A DNA stretch of 64,000 bases from Lampris incognitus (lineage: Eukaryota > Chordata > Actinopteri > Lampriformes > Lampridae): NCBI RefSeq assembly GCF_029633865.1, contig NC_079211.1, positions 144,850,270-144,914,269 of the forward strand, written 5' to 3'. A program made the translations under genes and the position numbers. Shown in pieces: positions 47,501 through 59,500 of this stretch. Under the pieces are notes generated by a model that did not search any database, was not told where the DNA came from, and was given only the letters and a program-made list of their open reading frames with translations. Each line of letters begins with the position of its first letter. The first letter of the stretch is position 1.

Positions 47501-50500
47501 CTTAATTTTTTCCAAACTTAATAGACTCACATATGACTGGGTTATCAGTGAATTTGGATATATGGTAAACCCAAGGGAGTGCTGAGTAGAGAAGCAAGTG
47601 CAAAGATACATGAGACGGATGACATCTCAAAGGCTAACCAACGTGGAATTTTGGCGCCTGTGAACTTAGACTGCCAAAAGGACAGTGTGGTTATTATAGG
47701 AGCAGTAATATTGCAGAAAACTTGCTCCACAGAGTTTTTGAAGGACCGTTTTGCGTATCCACAGCTTTTTTACGTTCCAAATAAACGAAATAAATTTATT
47801 TATCGAAGAGAATGTCTTTTTAATATAAACTGGTATACATTAAAAGAGGTATAAAAATTTGGGTTAGGTATTCATTTGACCTGTGTTAATATGACCTGCA
47901 TGAGATGGAGGGAGCCCAGACCAGCATTCAAGTTTCAAGATCAAGTTTAGTATGGTCTAGCAGTTAGAAAGTTAGGTTTAAAAAGATCATTGTGGGGGGG
48001 GGCGCTGGTGCGCAGTAACATGTGAGGACGTCTTTAGATTGAGCTCCTGATCAGGGCGAACTTTTCATTAATATTTTAACTTTTCAGATCAAACACAGAT
48101 AAATTAGGTTTAACACACACGACACTTAACCGCTAGCACACCGGACTCACAACCCTGTACTTGCATATCGATCATCTAGAACAGTGTTTCTCAACCGGGG
48201 GTCCGCGGACCCCTAGTGGTCCGTGGTGTAATTGCAAGGGGTCCGTGAAAATAAAATATCTTTAAAAAAAAAAGATCCTATGACATTTATAGAAATAGGA
48301 TTATTTTACTCAAATGTGACTGAGACCTTTATCTACCTAAACTATAAAGGGTAACAGGACTTTTTTCTCTCATTACATCTGTTTCACAAGTGTAATTTAT
48401 TGTATTTTAATAAGAGATCTCGCTCCCGTTTGCATTGTTAAAAGTTACTGCATAAGAATTCTGTTTTGTTAACTATATCTAAGTTACAACTGAAAGCTCT
48501 TATTTTTGCCCCAAAGAGTGAATAAATGCTATAATGCAATTTAAAATGCAGCTTCTACTGTTTCTATCAAATTGCAACCCCCCTCCCCCAAGATCAGGTG
48601 GAGGGGTCCTCAGGGTAGATCAAAAATACGCAGGGGGTCCAGGACCCCAAAAAGGTTGAGAACCACTGATCTAGAAGACCCGATGGGCAAAAACAAACCC
48701 AGCAGTGACCAGGCCGCTAAAGCCTCGGGCTCTGTGAAAGCCCCGGACGGGGAGTCCACAGACCTATCTGGGGTGATGGCTGCCATCGCGAGCAGTGAGA
48801 GCAAGATCTTGGCACGGATAGATTCATTCAAAGAGGATCTGAATGCAAAAATAGACTCTATAAAGGCCGGCATGGCGAAACAAGAGACCCGTCTGAAAGA
48901 TGTGGAGGACGGCCTGAACACATACTCAGACAAGATGACGAAAATGGAGGAGGACACCGGCCAGCTAAAACCTGAAGTCGCTATGCTACCCCAGAAGGTA
49001 GACGGTCTGGAGGGACGACAACGCCGGTGTAATGCACGCACTGTCGGGATAAAAGAGGGATTCGAGGTCCGCGGTGGTGTAGCGGTCTAAGCATGGGCTT
49101 TGTGTCGATGCAGTTGCCCACTGGGGACCGGGGTTCACGCCCCGGTCTCGGCAGATCTGACTATGGCCGGACTCGATGAAGCAGCAATCATTGGCAGCGC
49201 TGTCTTCGGGAGGGGGGTGGAGTCAGCTTGTGTTCGTCACGTGAATGCGTCTGTGTGTGTCGGAAAAGCAGTGGTTCGGCCTGGAGTCGCCTTGTCACTA
49301 AAGTGGGGGGGTGTCTCCTTCGAGACTGCAGGCCGGAGAAGCAGTTGGCGAACGCATGCAGTACGAGGGTGGGTGTTTTGAACTAAAACAGGGATCAATT
49401 GGCCACTAAATTGGGAGAAAAAAGGGAAAAATCAGAAATAAATTTAAACAAAAGAGGGATTCGAGACCAGCGGAGGCCAGCAGCCTACTCTTGGCATCGC
49501 TGAACTACTGCAGGAGTTACTAGGCCTCAGCTTCACCCCGACCCTAGACTGGGCTCACCGCAGCCTGCGGCACTCGACCAACGAAGGAGACCCCCCCCCC
49601 CCCCCCCCAGGATCATCGTGGTGAGGTTTCACTATTTCTCAGAGAGAGGAGGTTTTCTGCAAAGCTGCCCGTTCAGCTCCATTGAGCCTGCATGGCAAGA
49701 GAGTGGGCATCTTCCCGGATTGCACCGCAGCGGTGGCGAAAAAGAGATCGGCCTTCTCCGAAGCTAAGCGGCTCCTCCGGGGCTGCCAGGGCGTCAAGTT
49801 CGGGATCCAGTTCCCGGCGGTGCTTCATATCACTTTGTCCGGCCAAGAAAAGCGGTTGGAAGACCCATCTAAGGCGATGGGTTATATCAGGGAGAATCTA
49901 AAGCCTCAGGACAATGTACAGTAAGATGTTGATAAACTCCAATATATTTGTGGCTAACTGGTGTTGGTGGCTAATTGATATTAGCTGCTAAGTGCCAACA
50001 ACTAGCGGAAGTAGCTAGTTAAGACGCCAGAACAACAGGGTAACTTTATCTATTTACTTTAACTTTTGTAATTTGAGACTCGCAGATAATGTTACCTTTT
50101 TCATTTAATACGAATGTTTTATACCTGCCTACCCATTTAAAAAGCTGTTTTTCTGTTTTATTATTATCGTGTGTGTGCATGTATACGTGTGTACGGATGC
50201 TAATTATTATGAGACCCGTTAAAGTACTTTGGTGACTTGCCAGAGCCTGCTAGGGCGACACCCAGGTCAGTGTCACTTACCTACAAAGGAACTGTATTAT
50301 AACTGCTGTTATATGGGTGTTGATATATAGTTCTTAAGTATGTAAATACTTTTTGATTTAATATAATCTTAATGAGACCACTGTTCGCCCTGGTTAGGGC
50401 TTGTTAGAGGGTTTTTATATGGTTATTTGCCATGTTATACTAGAAATGGGGGATGTGATCTCTAGGGGAACTGGTAGATCAGCCTGGGTTCTCAAGGCTC

Positions 50501-53500
50501 TGTTTTTGTTTTGTAGCTAGTAGGCAGGGACTTTTTTTTTTTTCTTTTAATTTTTAGAAAAAAATGTCTGACGCTCAAAATACAGGTTATCTTCATTTTT
50601 TGAGCTGGAATTTAAAGGGAATTCACAATCCAGTAAAGCGTAGTAGGGTTTTTGTACATTTAAAATCTTTGAGAGCTGATGTCATGTTCTTGGAGGAAAC
50701 TCATCTTCGGTCAAGTGAACACACAAAACTAAAGAAAGCTTGGATAGGACAAATTTTCTGTTCCAGGAATGAGACTAGAACGCGGGGCACGGCCATCTTG
50801 ATCAGGAAGGGTATCCCATTTGTTCCACTACTGACTATTTCTGACCCCAGGGGAGGGTATGTGATAGTGACGGGTAACCTGTATGGTACACGTGTGGCAC
50901 TAGCAAATGTATATGGACCAAACTGGGATGACCCACTCTTTTTCTCTAGTTTCATAGCAGCCCTCCCAGACTTAAATAATTACTGGTTAATATTGGGGGG
51001 AGATTTTAATTGTGTATTACATCCATATTTGGACAGATCTAATAGTAAAATTTCGAAGGCAGGTGCTGTTATCCATTCATTTATGGAATCCTACTCTCTT
51101 TTTGATCCCTGGAGAAGAAACAACCCAACTTCTAAAAAATACTCCTTTTTTTCCCCAGTGCACCATTCTTACTCGAGGATTGATTTTTTTCTCCTGGATA
51201 GTAGGGTCCTTCCTATGGTTAGGGGGAGCCAATATAATTGTATTGTTATTTCGGTTCATAGTCCTGTACATCTAGATATAGGTTTCATAGACTGCCCTAA
51301 ACGCCAACGCACCTGGCGATTTGATCCTCTATTACTGTCCAGGGACTCCTTTAAAATTTTTCTCTCCCAGCAGATGCATATCTTTATGGAATTCAACCAT
51401 ACTCCGGATATGCCACTAACTATTGTTTGGGAGGCTCTCAAAGCCTACCTTAGAGGCCAAATAATCTCATACACAGCACATGAGAGAAAGAAACATAAAC
51501 GTCTAACTGAACTGTCCCATAATATAGCGGAAGTGGACCGTTCATATGCTGATTCCCCAACACCTGAACTTTATAAGAAAAAAAATATTTTTAAAAACAG
51601 AATTCGAAAATCTCTCCATTAAACAAACAGAACAATTATTCTTTAAATCAAAACAGACATTTTATGAGCATGGAAAGAAAGCTGGAAAACTATTAGCCCA
51701 TCAGGTTAGACAGTCCACAGCCGCTGACACTATTTCTGAAATTTGCACAGCAGCTGGGGTAAAGACTACCAATCCTGACACCATCAATAACCAGTTTAAA
51801 CAATTTTTTTTACCCTTTATAGTTCAAAACCGCCCAGCGACTTGTCGCATATTTTCACTTTTTTAGACGGTCTGACCATACCAAAAATTGCCCTTGAAGA
51901 CAGCACAAATAGACAGAGATATCAACAGAGGAAGTGATACAAGCAATTAAATACATGCAGAGCAACAAAGCACCGGGTCTGGATGGTTTCACAATTGAAA
52001 TGTATAAAGAATTTGCTACCAAGCTGGCACCAATACTTAACCTGTTGTATCAGGAAAATTTTTAACCAACAGAAATGACCCCAAACTATGATGCAGGCAA
52101 TCATATCAGTGTTACTTAAAAAAGACAAAGATCCCCTACTGTGTGGCTCCTACCGCCCTGTAAGCTTGTTGAATTGCGACTACAAAATCCTTACAAAAAT
52201 CTTGGCCACCCGTATTGAAACTGTTGTCCCAACGGTTGTTAACCCTGAACAAACTGATTTTATACCAAGCAGGCAGTCATTCTATAACATGCGCCGCCTA
52301 TTTAATGTACTGTACACACCACATTCCATAGAACAGACAGAAGTAGTGATTTCTTTAGATGCCGAGAAGGCATTTGACCGCATCGAAGGGCAATATCTAT
52401 TTGCTGTTCTAGAAAGGTTTGGCTTTGGTTCCTCATTCCTAGCATTGGTTAAAATATTGTATTGCTCACCGACAGCCACAGTGCGGACAAATATCATTTC
52501 TGATTCTTTTTCACTCCATAGGGGCTGCAGACAGGGCTGCAGCCTCTCTCCTTACCTGTTCAATTTGGCAATTGAGCCACTCGCTACAGCTCTTAGGGCA
52601 GAGTATGGTATTAAAGGTATCTCACGAGGTGGTAAATTGCATAAGGTATCACTTTATGCGGATGACCTGTTATATATATCCAACCCAATAGAATCTATAC
52701 CAAGACTATTACTTACCCTGGATAACTTTGGTCGCCTGTCAGGTTATAAGATAAACTATTCAGAGCTTGCTTTTTCCGATTAACCACACTGCTAGAGACT
52801 ACTCTAGCTTTCCATTTAAACTTGAACATAATGTATTTACATATTTAGGAATCAAAGTCACTCATACAACGGGGAGGTTATACAACCATAACTTTAAAAC
52901 ACCAATAGAACGAACAAAACAAGATTTTAAAAAGTGGTCAACGCTACCAATTTCATTAGCGGGCCACATTACTATAGTTATAAGGACAGTCTTACCCAGA
53001 TTTCTCTATCTTTTTCAAATCATTCCCATATTCATACCTAAGGCAACTTTTCAACAATTAGATAGCTTAATTTCATCATTCATCTGGAACAATTCAAACC
53101 CCAGGATGAAGAAAATATACTTGGAGGTCCTTAAGGAGACAGGGGGATTAGGCTTGCCTAACTTGATTTGTTACTACTGGGCTGCGAACATTGTAAAACT
53201 TTTACATTGGGCATTTACATATACGAATCAACAGGGTACAGATTGGGTTCACATGGAACTCTTATCCAATCCTTTACTGATACTCACCTCTCCCCTACCA
53301 CAGAATCGTAACATACAAATAACAAACCCGGTGGTTAAAGCTTCACTTAGGATATAGCTCCAGTTTAGGAGGCATTTTGGATTAAAGCATGCTAGCGGTC
53401 TTTTTCCAGTAGCAAATAATCAATTCTTCTCGTCATCTGTGTTAGATGACGCATTTCAACATTGGCATAGAAATGGACTGGTGTTTTTCTGTGATCTATT

Positions 53501-56500
53501 TAAAGATGGAACATTCACATCATTTGATACACTTACCAAAGACCATAACATATCCAGATCCCATTTTTTTAGATACCTTCAAATCCAGAGCCAATTAGGC
53601 GATATTCTAGAGATGGATCCCTTTGGGGGAAAAAACGGGTCTCTATAATTTACACACTGATACAGGCATTGAAACAGATATCCTGGGACAAAACTAAAAC
53701 TGCATGGGAGAGAAATTTGGGTGTAGCTTTCTGAAGAGGCATGGCGGGAAAGTTTAACTCGTATACATACGTCCTCATTGTATATACGACATGGGTTAAT
53801 TCAGTTTAAGGTGCTTCACCGTCTTCACTACTCGGGGGACAAGCTTGCCAGAATCTTTCCCACCACAGAACCTGGCTGCCCGAGGTGCAGCCATAGTCCA
53901 GCCTCGGTGGGACACATGTTCTGGGCATGCCCCTCCCTCAACAGTTATTGGGGACAGATATTTAATGTATTCTCTCATATCTGTAAACAGACCATAAACC
54001 CTGATTTTCACACAGCCATCTTTGGCATACCACCCCCTAACTGTAAGGTCACAACTTTGCAAGCAAAGTGCTCTAACATTTGCCTCATTACTAGCACGCA
54101 GACTTATCCTATTCAACTGGAAGTCGAATAAAGCGCCATAATTTTTGCAGTGGTTGAGGGAGGTGCTGTCCTTTCTACCTTTAGAAAAGCTCCGATATAA
54201 AATATGTAAAACCCGCAAAAACTTTACTTTGACCTGGAGTCCTTTCATAGACTTTAATGAAGGTTTTCTTTTATTGAATGTACTTTTTATTTACCTGGTT
54301 GTAACGACAGTACTTAAATATGTGTACAACTTTATATCGTCTTCAAAAATATGGTTATTATGTGGAATTGGAATAAGAAATTCCTGCATAGTCCTTTTTT
54401 TTCTTTTTTTGAGCCTGGGGGGGTTCCTACATGATTCTTTTTGTTGTTGTTGTTTGTGTGCCTTGTATACCTGTTCCAAAAAAACTTGAAAATTAGAAAA
54501 TAGAGTTTTCCAAAAAAAAAGATCATTGTATTTTTGTTACAACAATGCCAAGATGAGTAAATTTGTTAGGTGAAATCTTGAACAGAAGAAAGCTAAGCAG
54601 ACATTTATCTACAGCCAAATTGATAGGAATTGGTTAAAGTTTATGTAAATTGAGTTTTTATCCAGGGCGACATGGTGCCACAGTGGTAAGCGTGGTCGTC
54701 TCACAGCAAGAAGGTCCTGGGTTCAAGCCGCGGGGTAGTCCAACCTTGTTGGGTCATCCCAGGTCAACCTCTGTGGAGTTTGCATGTTCTCCCCGTGTCT
54801 GCATGGGTTTCCTCCGGGGGCTCCGGTTTTCTCCCACAGTCCAAAGACATGTCAGTTAGGTTAGTCGGCCATACTAAATTGTCCCTAGGTATGAATTCGC
54901 GTGTGTGTGTCTGTGTGTGTATGTGTTGGCCCTGTGGTGGCCTGTTCAGGGTATCTCCCCGCCTGCTGCCCAATTACTGCTGGAATAGGCTCCAGCATCC
55001 CTGCAACCCTGAGAGCAGGATAATCGGTTCAGATAATGGATGGATGGAGTTTATAGCCAGAAAAAAATCCAAAATCCTTCAATAATGTTTAAATCTCACA
55101 GATGCAAATTTAAGGGGTCGGATACAAAAACCAACAGGTCATCAGCAAGAAGTTATACCTTGTGTTCCTGGTCTCTGTGAATACCATGGATGTTGTGGTT
55201 GCTATGCAGGGTTATGGCCAGAGGTTCTGTTGCTATTGCAAAGAGCAAGGGGCTTTGAGGGCACCCCTATCTAGGTCCTCTGCGTAACTGGAAAGAGGAA
55301 GAAATTATATCATTTGTGTATATTGAGGCCTTCGGGGACGAGTACACTAATCTGACCCAGGATATAAAATTGTCACCGAAACCAAATTTTCGCAAAGGGG
55401 AAAAAAAAAAGGTAGCCTCACTCCACCCATCGAAAGCCTTTTCCATGACAAATTATATCACCACCTCTGGGGTCTGAGAAAGCTTAGAATCAAGTGTTAA
55501 AAAGATGACAAAGATTAAAGAAAAGTGCCTGGTTTTTAACAAATCCAGTCTGGTCTGGGGAAATGATAACTGGAAGCACTGTCTCTAAATGGTGAGCTAA
55601 GGCTTTTGCCAGTATCTTCACATCAGTATTAAGTAGCAAGCTAGGTCGGTAAGATGCACAATCAAGGGGGTTCTTACTTACCCTTCTTGAGCAATATAGA
55701 ATCTGTGGCTTCACGTAATGACGGAGGGAGAGAATGAGCGCTGAATGATTCACCAAACATTTCGGCCAATAGTGGGGAAAAGTTTTGAAAATTTCTCATA
55801 AAATTAGTTTGGGAAAAACCGTCTGGCCCAGGAGACTTGCCACTCCGCATGGTTCCAATTGTTTGCATTATTTAAATTTCAGATATGGTCTCTTCAAGTC
55901 TATCTTTAACGTTCACATCAGTGGAGGGGATCTCAAGTTTTTGGAAAAAAAGAATCCATTAATGACTGATTTTCAAGGGGGTCAGAAGCATAAAGTTTTG
56001 AATAAAATTACATTTATTTCACCATGGTTAGTAGTGACTATACCTGAAGAAGTACGAATTCCTACTATGGTTTGAAGAGCTGATGCTTGGCAAAAGCTGA
56101 TGTGCAAGAATTCTACCAGATTTCTCCCCTGGCTCATGGCCTGGGCAGCCTGTCCAGGGTGTCTCTCCGCCTGCTCCGACCGTGAGAGCAGGATTGACGG
56201 TTCAGATAATGGGGGGATGGATAGATGGATTTCAAAAGGAGATGCTCTACCTGTTCAGTTGACAACACTTCTAATTCTGTTTGTAGTGAAAGACTTTTTA
56301 TATAGGTCGGGTGGTGGGGAAGTAGCAGAAGTTCTATTAAGTTACAGGATTTCATCCTGTAAGGCATTAACACGTTGCATTTTACATTTTGGGGCATAAG
56401 CAGAGTTGAGACGTAATTTGACCCCTCATTTTTAATGTGCTTTTAATGTTACTCATAAAGTTGCCATGGATATGTCTGGGGTTCGATTTATTTCGATTAG

Positions 56501-59500
56501 ACTGAAATGGGATGGAAGCTTTGTCAGAAAGTAGGAGAGTTAAAACTGCCACAGTTGGCGGGATAAGGATTAGTTTGGTAAAGTTAGCTCAAGAGTCAAT
56601 GGGGCGTGATCTGAAATTACCACAGCCTGATAACTGCATTTTCAAACCGATGAGAGTAGTTTTTTTTTTTTTAGAAAAAAGAAATCAACCCGAGAGTAAG
56701 TCTAATGAACAGGTAAAAAGTGAATAGTCACGAGCCAAACATAGAAAATGCTAAACATCCGATACTCCATGGGAGTTTAGAAATGTATTGACAATAGAAG
56801 AACATGGGCGTTGGGGTGGCGTGGCGGTCTGTTCAGTTGCCTACCAACATGCGGATCGCCGGTTTGAATCCCTGCTACCTCCGGCTTGGTCAGGCATCCC
56901 TACAGACAAAATTGGCCGTGTCTGCTGGTGGGAAGCCGGATGTGGGCATGTGTCCTGGACGTTGCACAAGTGCCTCCTCGGGGGGATGGAGAAGGGGGGG
57001 AATAGCATGATCCTTCTATGCACTATGTCCCCCTAATGAAACACCTCACGGTCAGGTGAAAATTGGCTGGCAGCTCCCCATGTATCGGAGGAGGCATGTG
57101 GTAGTCGGCAGCCCTCCCCAACTTGACAGAAGGGGTGGCACAGAAACTGGGACAGCTCGAAAGAGTGGGGTAGTTGGCCAAATATACAATTGGCAAGGGG
57201 GGGGTAATAGAAGAACATTTAGAAAGAGGGGCAGGTTTTGATGAGCTGCGATCAATACTGGTGGACCGGGCACATTTAAATTCCCCACCAAGGATAAGAC
57301 TGGGTGTATTGACGTCAGGTAAGTGGGATGTAAAAATCCTTACATAATTGCGTATCATCCCAATTTAGAACATATATTTTGGCTAGAATAACTAGACTAT
57401 TACACATCCGATTAGTGACAATTATGTAACAACCCCTTGAATCTGCATCAACCTTTTGACACAGAAAACAGAATATTTTTGTTAATCAGGATAGCGGCCT
57501 GTCTGGATTTGATTTGAAATTTTGGGTGGAACAACTCGCCTACCCAACTACAGTGAAGCTGAACTTGGTCTGAGTCACGATGGAGCATTTCCTGGAGAAA
57601 TGGCAATCTGAGTGTTGAGGTGTTTAAGATGAGTCAGATGGAATTCTGAGGTTTCCAAAACGGTCACACCCCTCACCTTGGCTGCTCCATGAGAATCCTG
57701 TCCATGAATATCACAAACAATCGGAGACAAGGGACAACCTTGGCGGAGTCCAACATGTCTTTTGGACTGTGGGAGGAAACCGAAGTACCCGGAGGAAACC
57801 CATGCAGACACAGGGCGAACATGCAAACTCCACACAGAGAACGCGACCCCCAAGGTTGCACTACCCCAGGGAGTCAGACCCGGTTCGCGAGCCACATGCA
57901 GCTCATCGATGACTATACCGCGACCCCTACAAGTCTCCAATCTTGCGCTTTTTAGTGTTCCTCAACCAAATATTCCACCAAACAACCTGAGACACCCGCA
58001 ATAGTATTAAAGAAAATACACTGCCAGAATGATTATTTGTTCCCAACGGAAAATGGGCGATGTAGATCCAAAGCACCGTTTTATCGAATTATTGAACAAA
58101 TGGCAGGGAACTCTAAAATATTACACCTACTCACTCATCACACCACTGGACATCCTCAATGTTTTGTCTTTTTCACTTGAAATACTCAATGTATGCTGCA
58201 GTTGTTTAAAAGCAAGCTTTAAAAAAGGAGCCATCAATTTTGATTTAACAGTTTCTAATCTCATTCCTAAAAAAAAAAAATGTAGGAACCCCGAAGCTCA
58301 GACAGAACTGAAGACCTGGGGACTGTCCTTTGATGAGAGTCTCCTGAACCTGGCAGGCAGGGTCCTCCCAAGAGAGAAAGTTTTCCAAGGACCAAAAATG
58401 GTGAAACAACCTAGTAAACGTGTTTTGGTTCATAGGGTGTTGACTGAGACTGTTTTGTTTGATGTTACAACCAAATTCACAATTTTTCCTGCTGTTTTTT
58501 TCCATTTTTTCAGCTGTACCCACACGGTTTACAGATAATTCAACAAAAGGGAAACAACAAAAAAAAGGAAAAGAAAAAAAGCAAAAAAAAACACCCCCCA
58601 CCCCCCGCTTTACTTCAGCTTGAAGTGTTGTTATAGCCGTATAAATTAAAGACATGAATAAATATATTTTTAAAAAAGGGAAAGGAGGGGTCAGGGAGGG
58701 GAGTTGTGTGTGGATGTGTGTAGTGGTATGGCTGCGTGTATATGCATAGACGGATAAGGTGAATTGAGAAAATAGTGATGCATGTATGATACAGAATGTA
58801 TACAAGGGTCTGGAACACTTCATTGTCTCCATATAGCCATGGCCGGCCTCCACCTTTTAATAAATATGTCTTTCTGAAGTCTCAGAGTATGTTATTTGTT
58901 CCATCTGATATATTTCCCATACTTTCTCAATCCATAAATTGTAAGTTGGAGGGTCAGATTTTAACCACTTAATTGTTATGCATTTAATTGTTGCTGTTAG
59001 TAATATTTGCAAATGGTATTTTTTAGCTCTTCCGGCATTAATCCCAGTAATGCCATCTTTGGATCTTTTGTGAAGTTTTGGTGGAATACTTCAAGTGCCT
59101 CAAATACCCCTTCCCAAAATGTTCTTAATTTAGGGCATGTCCAAAATATGTGGGTATGGTTGCCAATTTGTGTTCCACAATTTCTCCAGCATTTATTTGA
59201 GTGTGTTGGGCCCATTTTAGCCACTATTTCTGGTGTCTGAAAGAATCTCATAGTTACCTTCCATTTGAATTCCCTTCATGTATTTGAATTGGTTACTAGA
59301 TTTGCTTCAGTACATATTTCTTCCCACATGTCCTGTGGTATATCTGTATTCATTTCAGTTTCCCGTCTTCCTTTTATCTGCAGTGTATTATTCATATTCA
59401 AGCCTAAAAATATTTGGTAAACATCACTTATGACTTTCTTATCCCCGATCCCTGTTTGTAATTTTATCAAGAACTCTTCAATTGGAGTGGGCACCAACAC

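Larger units (their letters stand above)
47994..54515 (+). mobile_element. L1-like LINE copy 2 (plus strand), near full length, nested in copy 1
   Basis: A duplication of AAAAAGATCATTG is found at the left edge (about 47980-47993) and again after the poly-A at 54516-54529. It marks insertion into LINE copy 1. The 6.5-kb span holds a G-rich 5' end, ORF1 (split by a SINE), ORF2 and an A-rich tail. Removing its inner hAT MITE and SINE leaves about 5.6 kb, the size of a full-length fish L1. Confidence 0.88.
55050..57660 (-). mobile_element. L1-like LINE copy 1, endonuclease and reverse transcriptase part
   Basis: On the minus strand, in element order: QAAILINKN and RGCYIIVTN (about 57560-57430), [11 protein letters not shown] and [10 protein letters not shown] (57330-57250, endonuclease core, with Glu where Asp is usual in GGDFN), then after an inserted [16 protein letters not shown] (55850), [20 protein letters not shown] (about 55660) and [11 protein letters not shown]. 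The [17 protein letters not shown] region follows at about 55260-55200. It is very degenerate. Confidence 0.78.
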
